From Lysobacterales bacterium (GTDB lineage Bacteria > Pseudomonadota > Gammaproteobacteria > Xanthomonadales > SZUA-38), in NCBI GenBank assembly GCA_030065125.1, contig JASJDM010000010.1, forward strand, positions 1-64,000: a stretch of 64,000 nucleotides of DNA. Reading direction: 5' to 3'. Below, piece by piece: positions 1-10,264 of this stretch. The notes beneath the pieces are model-generated. The model worked only from the letters and a program-made list of their open reading frames with translations. It was not told the origin of the DNA and did not search any database. Numbering within the stretch: position 1 is the stretch's first letter; the number at the start of each line of letters is the position of its first letter. Position numbers and translations under genes: made by a program.

Positions 1-51
1 GGCAGTGGTTTGATCGGAGACTTCGATCAATCACGCAGGCGGCGGAAGGGG

Positions 52-145
52 TCACTGACGATGACTGTGCTCCAGGGGAGTGCGCCCGTCGACAAAGGCA
101 ACTTCGGGAATTCAGATGGATCCTGAATCTAGTTCAGGATGACGG
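52..145 (+). repeat. Diverged copy of dispersed repeat
   Basis: This stretch carries TCACTGACGATG at 52-63 and then, exactly 50 bases later, a block running from CTTCGGG at 102 through GGATCCTGAATC to TTCAGGATGACG at 145. The same two blocks with the same 50-base spacing occur at 17591 and 17641, so this is a diverged member of the family that fills 16.7-17.7 kb. The 3' part can fold into a hairpin (ATCCTGAA against TTCAGGAT). It lies past the 3' end of the methyltransferase-fold gene. No transposase is seen nearby. Confidence 0.75.
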
Positions 146-212
146 AATTATTGTGCCAACGGCCGGAGGCCGTAAGCGAAGCAAAACCGCGTTTTTGCGC
201 AGCAACCGCGAG

Positions 213-230
213 CCGCACATGGATGTGCGG
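213..230. terminator. Perfect hairpin after the 244-990 gene
   Basis: CCGCACAT and ATGTGCGG form a perfect 8-bp stem around a 2-base loop. It lies 13 nt past the stop codon of the minus-strand gene ending at 244. No T-run follows on the minus strand, so it could be an mRNA 3'-end stem or part of the neighbouring repeat rather than an intrinsic terminator. Confidence 0.35.
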
Positions 231-243
231 TCTTGCGGAAGAA

Positions 244-990
244 CTATGGCTTTCTAAACAGCAGCGTAAACCGATCCGAATTACCCGTTACCGAGGGCCG
301 CCCGACCTCGAACCGCAGCTCATCATCCGGACGGTAGTGCAGCGTGCTGAAGTCCACCAGTACAAAACCCGCGTCCTGCACTTCTTTGATAGCCAGTACC
401 GGGTCCATGCGGCGCCGGTTCTCCGGGTTGTCCGGCTCCATGTGGCGACGGGAGTGGTCCACTACGCCGTAGATGCCGCCAGACTTCAGCGCGTCAAAAA
501 CGGCCTTGTTCATATTCGCACGGCCTACGGCATCGAGATTGTGCATATTGCGAAAGGTCAGCACCGCGTCCAGATCCGTTACCCCAAAGGAAAACTCACC
601 CACGGTGATCAGGCGCTCCGGCGTCCGCTCAAAGCTCACGTCGGTGGCAATGGTCTCAACCTCTTCGTAGCCCATTTCGCCCAGCAGGTCACGACTGACG
701 CGGCCCGTACCCAGGCCCACGTACAGTTTGCCGTTTTCGGCCAGGACCGGTGCCAGCAGGCGCGTGTACCAGCCACCGCCCGGCAGCAGCTCCAATACCC
801 GCATGTCCTGGCGGATACCGAAAAAGTTCAGGGTTTCCAACGGTTTGCGATTTCTGTCTCGAGCGACATCCGCCTCGGGACGGTCGCTGTTCCCCAGGGC
901 GGCGGTAATCGCTTCATCGAGACCGGAAGACTGGGCCAAGCACAGGTTCATACCGGTGGCCAGGGCCACTCCTAGCAATAGTTTCTTCAT
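244..990 (-). CDS. Exported class I methyltransferase-fold protein
   Basis: A 248-residue protein with a typical Sec signal peptide (MKKLLLG, hydrophobic core, LAQ near residue 20). The mature part has a Rossmann-type SAM-binding signature: VLELLPGGGWYT matches motif I, and DAVLTFRNMHN and SGGIYGVVDHSR resemble later motifs. This fits the predicted-methyltransferase group COG4798, whose members often carry export signals. SAM is not known to be abundant in the periplasm, so the substrate and even the activity are uncertain. The gene lies 9 bp after the cyclase-FHA gene on the same strand, so co-transcription is likely. The ATG start is fixed by the signal peptide. Confidence 0.8.
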   Translation of the reverse strand: MKKLLLGVALATGMNLCLAQSSGLDEAITAALGNSDRPEADVARDRNRKPLETLNFFGIRQDMRVLELLPGGGWYTRLLAPVLAENGKLYVGLGTGRVSRDLLGEMGYEEVETIATDVSFERTPERLITVGEFSFGVTDLDAVLTFRNMHNLDAVGRANMNKAVFDALKSGGIYGVVDHSRRHMEPDNPENRRRMDPVLAIKEVQDAGFVLVDFSTLHYRPDDELRFEVGRPSVTGNSDRFTLLFRKP

Positions 991-999
991 GGATTTAAC

Positions 1000-1902
1000 T
1001 CAGCTGTTATGACATTCAAAGCGCACCAGCCCGTCGGGGGTGCGGTTGGCGGCGGTCTGTCCCAGGCTGATGACACCCTGCCGCCGCAGGTGAACCTCGT
1101 CCTGGTGCACCCGGAATTCCTGATCGTTGTCTGTGGTCAGGTAGGTGCCGTTGGTGCTGCGGTCGACCAGCACGAAATATCCTTTGCGGTATTCGAGACT
1201 GGCGTGAACGCGGGAGACCCATTCGTCGTCCACCACCAGGTCGTTGGCGGGGTCACGCCCCATCATGAATGGCGGCGACACGTCCCGGATCTCAATGGTC
1301 TTGTCGCCATAGTGGATGGTGAGGCTGGCCCGGTCCTGAATCTCTTCGATGTTCAGGGCCTGGGAAACCGTGGTGACGTTGGAGGTGTCATCCTGCCACA
1401 GCACATCGACGATTTCGATGGGCATCAGTTTGCCCTTTACCCGGGTCTTGCCCAGGCTGCGGATTTCCAGATTATGGTCTTCCGAAAGGTCCTGGGCAGT
1501 GGAGGTCGTGGTCACGACCTGCTGGGCCTTGGCAATACCGGCCATGCGGGCGGCCACGTTAACCGCGTCACCGAACACATCGTCGTTTTCCTGCAGCACA
1601 TCGCCAAAATGGAGGCCGATCCGCACCGATACGTTGTAGCGAACCAGCTGCAGGTCGCTGGTGACCCGGCGCTGCATATCGCAGGCTGCGAGGACCCCAG
1701 CGGTACCGCTGGGCAGAGTACACATGATCTCGTCGCCGATGGTTTTAATCAGCTGGCCGCCGTGTTTGTTGGCAACCTGGGTCATGGCCGAGAGCGTGTG
1801 GGAAATAATCTCCCTGGCTTTGCGATCTCCGTACTCTTCAAAAATCGTCGTACTGCGACAAACGTCAGCAAATAGGATTGTCATGGAATCCTGCTGACTC
1901 AT
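1000..1902 (-). CDS. Class III adenylate cyclase-type protein with C-terminal FHA domain
   Basis: A 300-residue protein predicted to make cAMP and to bind phosphothreonine partners. The cyclase domain (about 7-170) has metal-binding Asp13 in FADVCRST and Asp57 in KTIGDE, adenine-type Lys53 and Asp108, and transition-state Asn115 and Arg119 in VFGDAVNVAAR, so all expected catalytic residues are present. The FHA domain (about 190-290) has the diagnostic GRDPAND, SRVHA and STNGTYL motifs. The frame opens 18 codons upstream, but the ATG at 1902 begins close to the conserved domain and was preferred. No membrane segment is seen, so it should be cytoplasmic. A Ser/Thr kinase and PP2C phosphatase at 54-57 kb are possible sources of phospho-ligands; that link is inference. 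Confidence 0.88.
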   Translation of the reverse strand: MSQQDSMTILFADVCRSTTIFEEYGDRKAREIISHTLSAMTQVANKHGGQLIKTIGDEIMCTLPSGTAGVLAACDMQRRVTSDLQLVRYNVSVRIGLHFGDVLQENDDVFGDAVNVAARMAGIAKAQQVVTTTSTAQDLSEDHNLEIRSLGKTRVKGKLMPIEIVDVLWQDDTSNVTTVSQALNIEEIQDRASLTIHYGDKTIEIRDVSPPFMMGRDPANDLVVDDEWVSRVHASLEYRKGYFVLVDRSTNGTYLTTDNDQEFRVHQDEVHLRRQGVISLGQTAANRTPDGLVRFECHNS

Positions 1903-2137
1903 AACGATTCGTATCCCCTTTCCGCGCTGACTGGAAGAACAAGGCGCATTATCCATCCCCTCGGACCCGGGGACAACTATACAGGACCCGGCCCCGGGCC
2001 GGAACGATAGCGGGTCGGCCTAACGGGCAAATTTCCCGTCAGGTCGGGCGATTTCTGCCGTGTACGGGCAGAGCCATAACGGCCGCCGAACCCAGCGGCG
2101 CGATGGGTTCAGCGCCAGGATTCTGACTCATCGGAAT

Positions 2138-3031
2138 TCAGTCGTTGGTGACGCCATGGGGCACGTGTCCCGTGGTCACATGGCCACTGGCCGACTCGCA
2201 ATGGCGGGTCTGATCGTCGAAGAAAATATCAGCGCCAAAGGCTTTGAGAAACGGCCCTTTGTCCTTGCCCCCCAGAAACAGCGCCTCGTCGATCCGGATC
2301 CCCCATTCCCGCAGGGTCAGGATGACCCGCTTATGAGCCGGTGCCGAGCGCGCCGTGACCAGCGCCGTGCGTATTGGATTTTCGTCGGCGGGAAATGACG
2401 ACTGAATTTGGTGGAACGCCGCAAGCACCGACTTGAATGGACCACCCGGCAGCGGGCTGCCAGCGGCCCGCGCCTCGGAATCCGAAAACGCATCCAGCCC
2501 CTGTTCCTGGTAAATGCGTTCGGCCTCGTCGGTAAACAGTACGGCATCGCCGTCAAATGCCACCCGCAGCTGATCGGGATAGGCGCTCTGGCTTACCGAG
2601 GGAAGAATAGTCGCTGCGGCGTAGCCTGCACGCAGCGCCGCCACCACGTCTTCGGCGTGGGCAGAAAGGAACAGATCAGCCCCGAAAGACTCGATATAAG
2701 CGTATGGGTTTTCGCCATTGGTGAACGCGGCACTGACGATATCCAGCCCGTGGCGTTCAATGGAATTGAAAATCCGCAGTCCGGTGTCACCGCTGTTGCG
2801 GGACAGCAGGATCACCTCTACCGGCTGACCGTACTCAGACAGCTGATTCAGGCGCAGCAGTTTGTGCACCAGGTTGAAGGCAATCCCCGGAGACAGGATG
2901 TCCTCCTCCCGCGCAATCTGATAGCGCGCGTAGGCGTCAACTCCCTCGGTTTCGAATATCCGGTGACTCTCGTCCAGGTCAAACAGGGCCCGGGAGGATA
3001 TCGCGACGACAAATGGTTTTTCCGCAGTCAC
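2138..3031 (-). CDS. 5'-nucleotidase (cytosolic NT5C1-like family)
   Basis: A 297-residue protein resembling the 5'-nucleotidase family PF06189, which hydrolyses nucleoside monophosphates such as AMP or IMP. The N-terminal SSRALFDLDESH, the central LLSRNSGDTGLRIFNSI and the C-terminal FLGGKDKGPFLKAFGADIFF with FDDQ are consistent with a HAD-like fold of this family. It starts at a GTG at 3031, and its probable ribosome site GAGGAAG overlaps the nadK stop codon 13 nt upstream, which suggests translational coupling. It follows NAD kinase and NAD-dependent glutamate dehydrogenase on the same strand, so a role in nucleotide or NAD turnover is plausible. The substrate is not readable from the sequence. 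Confidence 0.8.
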   Translation of the reverse strand: MTAEKPFVVAISSRALFDLDESHRIFETEGVDAYARYQIAREEDILSPGIAFNLVHKLLRLNQLSEYGQPVEVILLSRNSGDTGLRIFNSIERHGLDIVSAAFTNGENPYAYIESFGADLFLSAHAEDVVAALRAGYAAATILPSVSQSAYPDQLRVAFDGDAVLFTDEAERIYQEQGLDAFSDSEARAAGSPLPGGPFKSVLAAFHQIQSSFPADENPIRTALVTARSAPAHKRVILTLREWGIRIDEALFLGGKDKGPFLKAFGADIFFDDQTRHCESASGHVTTGHVPHGVTND

Positions 3032-3044
3032 GGCGCGGGCTTCC

Positions 3045-3809
3045 TCAACTGGCGAACTGCTCGTTCAGGATTCGCTCTTCCAGGTTGTGCCCCCGATCAA
3101 ACAGCATGCGCAGGGTGACGTCCTTGGCTTCGAAAATCTCCACCTCAACCACGTCCCGCACTTCAAAGGCGTCCGCCGTAGCGCTGACCGGCCGCTTGTA
3201 ATGGTCCAGTACTTCAAACTTGACTCGAACGTCGCAGGGAAGCAGCGCCCCGCGCCAGCGGCGTGGCCGAAACGGACTGATCGGCGTCATGGCCAGTATA
3301 TTCGAGCCCAGCGGGATGATGGGCCCGTGGGCCGACAGGTTGTAGGCCGTGCTGCCGGCCGGTGTAGACAGCATGATGCCGTCACAAATCAACTGATCCA
3401 GCCGCCGCACCTCATTGATCCAGACAGCGATTTTGGCCGCCTGCTTGGTTTGCCGGAACAGTGAAACCTCGTTGATGGCCAGCGCTTCCAGTTCGGTACC
3501 CGCCTCGCCCCGGGCAATCATCCGCAAGGGGTGGATTTCCGCCACCTCGGACTGCTCCAGCCGGTCGGTCAGCAGTCGCTCATCGTCCGACTGGTTCATC
3601 AGGAATCCCACCGATCCCTGCATCAGTCCGTAGATGGGCCTGGCCAGCTTCATATTGCGATGCATGGTCTGCAGCATGAAACCATCACCGCCAATAGCGA
3701 CGATCACATCGCTGTCTTCGGGCGAGACCTGGCCGTAGCGCTCCGTCAGCCGCTTTAACGTGTCCTGGGCACCCTCGGTGCGACTGGCCTGAAATGAGAT
3801 TTTTTCCAA
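3045..3809 (-). CDS. nadK: NAD kinase
   Basis: A 254-residue ATP-NAD kinase that phosphorylates NAD to NADP in the cytoplasm. It has the hallmark GGDG motif (40-43) in [11 protein letters not shown], the NEVSL segment and the glycine-rich TPAGSTAYN loop, and its length is close to that of the short proteobacterial NadK forms. The start is a TTG at 3809: upstream the frame meets a stop codon at 3833-3831 with no ATG or GTG between, and AAAGG lies just before it. The gene sits between the NAD-glutamate dehydrogenase and a 5'-nucleotidase on the same strand. Confidence 0.93.
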   Translation of the reverse strand: MEKISFQASRTEGAQDTLKRLTERYGQVSPEDSDVIVAIGGDGFMLQTMHRNMKLARPIYGLMQGSVGFLMNQSDDERLLTDRLEQSEVAEIHPLRMIARGEAGTELEALAINEVSLFRQTKQAAKIAVWINEVRRLDQLICDGIMLSTPAGSTAYNLSAHGPIIPLGSNILAMTPISPFRPRRWRGALLPCDVRVKFEVLDHYKRPVSATADAFEVRDVVEVEIFEAKDVTLRMLFDRGHNLEERILNEQFAS

Positions 3810-3898
3810 CGACCTTTCCCGGTGTGAGCTTCAGCCTGCCAATATCCCATTGACCGGCGGTCCAACGCAACGGCCCATGCCTGACAGCTGGTCTTCCC

Positions 3899-6800
3899 TC
3901 AGACCTGCCGCGAGCCCATCACCAGCTGTTCCAGCCCACGGATGGCCACGGACGCCTTGGCGTAATCCATGGAGCCGTCGGCCTTCATGTCGGTGAGCAT
4001 GTGATCCAGGAACCTGACCTGCTCCTGGTTCTGCGAACTCCACAGCTTCATCAGATCGTCGGGTTTGCTGCGCCGTTCGCCGATAACGTTTGCGGTCAGC
4101 TCACGATGCTGCCGGAACAACTCCTCACGCAGCACCCCGCGGGCATTGGCGTGCCACTGACCCTCGACGTTGAGGCCCAGCACCTCATTCATCAGCCAGG
4201 ACAGCTTCATCTTGTGATCGACCAGGAAATACACCTTGGCCACATCGGTGACCGACCGACCCGAAACGATGGACACCTCGATGATGTCCAGAGCCGAGGC
4301 CATGCCGTGAATGCTGGACAGGTCTTTTGCCACGCTCGACTCGAATCCCGCTTTGACGAAGCGGCGGTGCTGGCCCGCAACCTGCTTGCCCACCACAGGT
4401 GATGCTACTTTCGGCACCAGCCCAACCAGCTTGTGCACGCCGTCAGCGTAGCGCTCAACCAGTTCGGCAATGTTGAGATTACGGCCGAAATTCACCAGCA
4501 GCCATCGGGTAGCGTGGCGCAGCAGGTTCCAGACCAGCAGCAGTGCCTCCACCTGGTGTTCGCTGGTCACCTTGTTGTCACAGCCCTCGATCACCGCCCA
4601 CCAGTCACGCGCCGCGAATATTTCCCTGGCCGCGGTGTAAGCTTTGGCGATCTGTGCCGGGTTGGCCCCGGTGTCCTCATGCATACGCAGGCAGAACGTG
4701 GCACCCATGCGATTCACCATGGAATTGGTGACCGCCGTGACGATAATTTCCCGTCGCAGCCGGTGATCCTCCATCTGGGCTGCAAATTGCTGCTGCAGTG
4801 GCTGGGGAAAATAACGAACCAGCTCGCGGGACAGGTACGGGTCTTCGGGTACGTCGGTGCCCAGCAGACTCTGGTACAGGGTAATCTTGCTGTAAGACAG
4901 GAGTACCGACAGTTCCGGTCGGCTCAGCCCCCTGCCCTGGGCTTTGCGCTCAGACAGTTCTTCATCGTCCGGCAGGAATTCCAGGTCCCGGTCCAGAATG
5001 GACTGGGATTCCAGAACGTCGATGAAGTGTGCCTTGGAGCCCAGGCGCGGTATGGTCAGGGCCTCCATGAGACTCAGCGCCTGGGTCTGCAGGTAGTTGT
5101 TGCGCAGCACCAGCTCGGCGACCTCGTCGGTCATGGAGGCCAGCAGTTCGTTGCGCTCGTCCAGCCCCATCTCGCCACGGCTGACCAGCTGGTTGAGCAG
5201 GATTTTGATATTGACCTCGTGGTCGGAGCAGTCTACGCCCGCAGAGTTATCGATGAAGTCTGTGTTGACGCGGCCGCCCGCCAGCGCGTACTCGATCCGG
5301 CCCAACTGGGTCAGCCCCAGGTTGCCGCCCTCGCCAACCACCTTGCAGCGCAGATCGCGGCCGTCCACCCGCAGCACGTCGTTGCTGCGGTCGCCGACCA
5401 GGGCGTGGGATTCAGCCGAACTCTTGACGTAGGTCCCGATCCCGCCGTTCCACAGCAGGTCCACCGGTGCTTTGAGCAGCCTTTGAATGAGTTCATTGGG
5501 CGTAAGCCTGTCTTTCTTCACCGACAGCCACTGCTTGATTTCCGGCGTCAGGGTGATGGTCTTGGCTCGACGTGAAAACACGCCACCACCGGCACTGATC
5601 AGGTCAGGGCTGTAATCTTCCCAGGTGGAGCGATCCAGCGCGAACAGGCGCTCCCGCTCGGCGAAACTTCGCTCGGGGTCCGGCTCCGGATCAATAAAGA
5701 TATGCAGATGATTAAAGGCGGCCTGCAGCCGAATCTGCCGGGACAGCAGCATGCCGTTACCGAACACATCGCCGCTCATGTCCCCGATCCCGACCACCGT
5801 AAACGGGTCATGCTGGCAATCCACACCCATGTCGCGAAAATGGCGCTTGACTGATTCCCACGCTCCCTTGGCGGTAATCCCCATGCCCTTGTGGTCATAC
5901 CCGACCGATCCGCCCGAGGCGAAGGCGTCACCCAGCCAGAAACCGTGACGTTCCGACACCGAGTTGGCAATGTCGGAGAACGTGGCGGTTCCCTTGTCCG
6001 CCGCCACCACCAGGTAGGGATCGTCGCCATCGTGACGCACCACGTCCCGGGGATGGCTCACCTGGTCCGCCTCCAGGTTGTCAGTGACATCCAGCAGGCC
6101 GTTGATGAAGCTGCGGTAACAGGCCACTACCTCTGCCATCATCACCTTGCGGTCGTCGGGTGGAGGCAGTTGCTTGACATAGAAGCCGCCCTTGGCGCCC
6201 ACGGGCACGATCAGGGTGTTCTTGACCACCTGGGCTTTCATCAGGCCCAGGACTTCGGTTCTGAAGTCCTCCCGCCGGTCGGACCAGCGCAGGCCGCCCC
6301 GGGCGACTGAGCCGCCCCGGAGGTGCACGCCCTCCACCCTGGGCGAATAAACGAATATTTCCCGCCAGGGGCGCGGGTCCGGCAGGTCCGGCACCGAAGC
6401 GGAATCCAGCTTCAGGCTGATATACGCGCGGCGTTCGCCGTCTGTTCCGGTTTGGTAATAGTTGGTGCGCAGGGTGGCCGCCACGGTCTCAATGAAAGAC
6501 CACAGGATGCGGTCATCATCCAGGCTGCGTACCGAGTCCAGGGAATGGGCCAGCAGAGCCTTGCAGCGATCCTGCTGTTCCCGGCGGCAAGCGGCCTGGG
6601 CCTTCACCAGGTCTTCCAGCAGATCGGTACCCACGCGATCATCACTCAGGTCGATCAGGGACAACACGGTCCGGCGCAGTTTCTCCTGGCGGCGGTCGGC
6701 GGTTTCAGCATCCACATTTTCCCGGCTGGGGTCGAACCGGATCTTGAACAGTTCGATGATCAAACGGGATATGCCCGGGTGGCTGGTCAGGGTGTTTTCC

Positions 6801-8851
6801 ATATAGGCCTGGGAAAACGGGTTGCCGGTCTGCAACAGATACTTGCAGTAGGCCCGCACCAGGGATACCTGGCGCCAGCTGAGACTGGCCCCCAGTATCA
6901 GGCGGTTGAAGCCGTCGTTCTCGACCACGCCCCGGATGATCTTGCCAAAAGCGGTCTGGAACTTATCCCGTACCACATCCAAATCCAGGTCTCCGCCATC
7001 GGCCAGTTCCATGTCGAAATCCTGGATCCAGCGGAGGCTGTCATCAGCCAGCTGCAGTCGGTATGGCCGCTCACTGACGACCCGCAGTCCCATGTTTTCC
7101 AGCATGGGCAGAATGTCGCTGAGCGGAATGGTCGCCTTGACCCGGAACACCTTGAAGCGGAACACGCCTGGCTGGCCGTGTCGCGGCCGGTACAGGCTCA
7201 TGCGCAGGTCGTCCTCGGACTCCAGCCGCGCCAGGTTCTCCACGTCGAATGCAGCCACCCAGGGGGAAACGTCTTCGATGTAGGCCGCCGGAAAGCAGCG
7301 ACCGTAGCTGTTGGCCCACTGGACGCCGTCTTCTTCGCCGTACTTTTCCACCAGGACGTCACGCAGACGATCCAGCCAGGAGCGGGTGGCATCCACCAGG
7401 TCCGCTTCGATGGCAGGGATGTCAAACGCCCGGGCCTGGCGCCGGGGCACCCGGATGATGACGTGCAGCCGGGCCAGGGCGGACTCCGCCACCTGCACGG
7501 TGTAGTCCAGCCGCTCGCCGTCAAAAGCCTCCAGCAGGATGGCCTGGATCCGCTGCCGGTTTTCCGTGTTGAAGCGTTCCCTGGGGATGAATACCAGGCA
7601 GGAATAGAATCGCCCGAACTGGTCCGTTCGTACCAGCAGTCGTGTTTTCTGGCGTTCCTGCAGGTCAAACACACCCATGACCAGGTCGAATAACTCGTCG
7701 GAATTGGACTGAAACAGTTCGTCCCGGGGCAGGGTCTCCATGATGTGGTGCATGGCCTTGCCGCCATGGCTGGTTTCCGGAAAACCTGACCGGTCCATGA
7801 CCTTGGCCACCTTTCGCCTGACGATGGGAATGTTCCATGGTCGCCGGTTATAGGCCGCCGATGCGTACAGCCCGAGAAAGCGGTGTTCTCCGACCAGCGC
7901 CCCTTCGTCGTTGAAGATCATGACACCGACATAGTCCATGTAGCCGCCGCGGTGAACCGTGGCTTTCGAATTGGTCTTGGTCAGGACAATTGGATTGGAT
8001 CGGGCAATGTCCAGCGGCTCCAGGGACCGCAGGGTGTCAAGACTGCGGTCGGGGTGCCGGCGGTGGTCGCTGCTGAGGATGCCCAGCGCTGAATCGTCCC
8101 GGCTGGTCAGCCGGGCCGGGCTGGTATCACGGTCGATGTCGTACTGGCGGTAGCCCAGGAAAGTGAAATGCTCGTCGCCGAGCCAGCGCAGGAAAGCAAT
8201 GGTCTCCTGCACGTTGGTGTCCTGGTAAGGCGACCTGGCCTCACTCAGCTGCTGGCAAACCAGTTCAATCCTGTCCAGCATGGGTTGCCAGTCGCGAACT
8301 GCCAGGGCCACGTCTTCCAGGTGATCGGTCAGACGGGTCTGCAGCTCGGACAGGGCCTCCGGGTCGGTCAGCCGGTCCACCTGGAAATGGATCAGCGATT
8401 CGGGTTCACTGCCCTCCCCCGGCTCCCCGCTGATATCCATCAGGTAACCACCTTCATCCCGTTTCACATGAATCAGCGGATGCACCACCAGGTGGATGGT
8501 CAGTCCCATCTCCATGATGGCCAGGGTGGTTGAATCCACCAGGAACGGGCGATCGCCACCCAGCACCGTAACCATGGTGTGGGCCGGACCTTCCACGTCG
8601 GCGGGTGGGTTTTCGATCTTGACGATGGTTTTTCCCGCGATGCGGGATTCCATCAGGCGGAACAGGTAGTGGAGCTGGCGATCCCAGCTGGCGCCGGGCA
8701 CAGCATCCAGCTCATCCTGCGGCACATGCCGCAGAAAGTGTCTTCCAAATCGCGCCAGTTTCTGCGCCTGGGCAGCCGACTGATTCGCCGTCAGCGATTC
8801 AATCAACGCATCCAGGATCGCTCGCTTGCCACCCTCGGATTCGCGGCTCAT
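3899..8851 (-). CDS. gdhB: NAD-specific glutamate dehydrogenase, large L180-type
   Basis: A 1650-residue enzyme that oxidatively deaminates glutamate to 2-oxoglutarate with NAD, feeding amino-acid carbon into the TCA cycle. The size and layout match the large GDH family of Pseudomonas and Streptomyces: a long regulatory N-terminal half, then a catalytic core with ARGGLRWSDR, VVKNTLIVPVGAKGG (substrate lysines), the nucleotide-binding GIGDMSGDVFGNGML, NGGIGTYVKSS and EGGNLGLTQLGR. The frame opens at 8890, but the ATG at 8851 is preferred because a GGAGG lies between the two candidate starts and the conserved protein begins at MSRESEGG. NAD kinase follows on the same strand. No frameshift or loss of core motifs is seen. 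Confidence 0.95.
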   Translation of the reverse strand: MSRESEGGKRAILDALIESLTANQSAAQAQKLARFGRHFLRHVPQDELDAVPGASWDRQLHYLFRLMESRIAGKTIVKIENPPADVEGPAHTMVTVLGGDRPFLVDSTTLAIMEMGLTIHLVVHPLIHVKRDEGGYLMDISGEPGEGSEPESLIHFQVDRLTDPEALSELQTRLTDHLEDVALAVRDWQPMLDRIELVCQQLSEARSPYQDTNVQETIAFLRWLGDEHFTFLGYRQYDIDRDTSPARLTSRDDSALGILSSDHRRHPDRSLDTLRSLEPLDIARSNPIVLTKTNSKATVHRGGYMDYVGVMIFNDEGALVGEHRFLGLYASAAYNRRPWNIPIVRRKVAKVMDRSGFPETSHGGKAMHHIMETLPRDELFQSNSDELFDLVMGVFDLQERQKTRLLVRTDQFGRFYSCLVFIPRERFNTENRQRIQAILLEAFDGERLDYTVQVAESALARLHVIIRVPRRQARAFDIPAIEADLVDATRSWLDRLRDVLVEKYGEEDGVQWANSYGRCFPAAYIEDVSPWVAAFDVENLARLESEDDLRMSLYRPRHGQPGVFRFKVFRVKATIPLSDILPMLENMGLRVVSERPYRLQLADDSLRWIQDFDMELADGGDLDLDVVRDKFQTAFGKIIRGVVENDGFNRLILGASLSWRQVSLVRAYCKYLLQTGNPFSQAYMENTLTSHPGISRLIIELFKIRFDPSRENVDAETADRRQEKLRRTVLSLIDLSDDRVGTDLLEDLVKAQAACRREQQDRCKALLAHSLDSVRSLDDDRILWSFIETVAATLRTNYYQTGTDGERRAYISLKLDSASVPDLPDPRPWREIFVYSPRVEGVHLRGGSVARGGLRWSDRREDFRTEVLGLMKAQVVKNTLIVPVGAKGGFYVKQLPPPDDRKVMMAEVVACYRSFINGLLDVTDNLEADQVSHPRDVVRHDGDDPYLVVAADKGTATFSDIANSVSERHGFWLGDAFASGGSVGYDHKGMGITAKGAWESVKRHFRDMGVDCQHDPFTVVGIGDMSGDVFGNGMLLSRQIRLQAAFNHLHIFIDPEPDPERSFAERERLFALDRSTWEDYSPDLISAGGGVFSRRAKTITLTPEIKQWLSVKKDRLTPNELIQRLLKAPVDLLWNGGIGTYVKSSAESHALVGDRSNDVLRVDGRDLRCKVVGEGGNLGLTQLGRIEYALAGGRVNTDFIDNSAGVDCSDHEVNIKILLNQLVSRGEMGLDERNELLASMTDEVAELVLRNNYLQTQALSLMEALTIPRLGSKAHFIDVLESQSILDRDLEFLPDDEELSERKAQGRGLSRPELSVLLSYSKITLYQSLLGTDVPEDPYLSRELVRYFPQPLQQQFAAQMEDHRLRREIIVTAVTNSMVNRMGATFCLRMHEDTGANPAQIAKAYTAAREIFAARDWWAVIEGCDNKVTSEHQVEALLLVWNLLRHATRWLLVNFGRNLNIAELVERYADGVHKLVGLVPKVASPVVGKQVAGQHRRFVKAGFESSVAKDLSSIHGMASALDIIEVSIVSGRSVTDVAKVYFLVDHKMKLSWLMNEVLGLNVEGQWHANARGVLREELFRQHRELTANVIGERRSKPDDLMKLWSSQNQEQVRFLDHMLTDMKADGSMDYAKASVAIRGLEQLVMGSRQV

Positions 8852-8955
8852 GAACTGCTTTCTTTTTTCCCTCCAAGTGGCGCGAAGCATAACGCCGCCA
8901 CCGGCCGGTTACCACCCTCGGGCCCGGTTTTTCACGGCCCGAGGAAAACCCGGGA

Positions 8956-10113
<1,158 letters not shown>

Positions 10114-10199
10114 TCCGATTTCCTTGTCATTGACTAGTATGTTTGGATTATCCCACCAATCGCGGCAAATTGCCCCCCCAGATCGCCTGCCCTGTTGCC

Positions 10200-10228
10200 T
10201 TGACCTGCTGGGGGTGCAGGGCTAACCT
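10200..10228 (+). promoter_or_regulatory. Possible sigma70-type promoter for sahR-metH
   Basis: TTGACC at 10200-10205 is followed after 17 bases by TAACCT at 10223-10228, a good -35 with a weak -10. Transcription would begin near 10235, inside the palindrome at 10231-10248, which is the arrangement expected for repression. The -10 match is only three of six, so this is tentative. Confidence 0.35.
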
Positions 10229-10230
10229 TA

Positions 10231-10248
10231 TATCTTTAGATCAAGATA
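10231..10248. promoter_or_regulatory. Candidate SahR operator (inverted repeat)
   Basis: TATCTT and AAGATA form perfect 6-bp arms around a 6-base spacer (TAGATC), 13 bp upstream of the proposed sahR start and just downstream of a possible -10 box. The site is AT-rich in a GC-rich genome. ArsR-family repressors commonly bind such short palindromes over their own promoter, so autoregulation of sahR-metH is the natural reading. I cannot compare it with a SahR consensus here. Confidence 0.55.
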
Positions 10249-10264
10249 GAAGGATAAATCCATC
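10247..10264 (+). promoter_or_regulatory. Ribosome binding site deciding an ATC start
   Basis: AGAAGGA at 10248-10254 is followed by 7 bases and then ATC at 10262, the codon in the place where ArsR-family homologues start with Met-Asp-Leu. The frame is open only from 10250 (TAG at 10247) and has no ATG, GTG or TTG before the GTG at 10316, which would remove part of the DNA-binding domain. Confidence 0.5.

Noticed and set aside
6323..7693. Long plus-strand open frame opposite the glutamate dehydrogenase gene
   Set aside because: The dehydrogenase protein on the other strand is continuous and has strong motifs; the antisense frame has a His/Gln/Val-rich composition typical of a GC-rich shadow.
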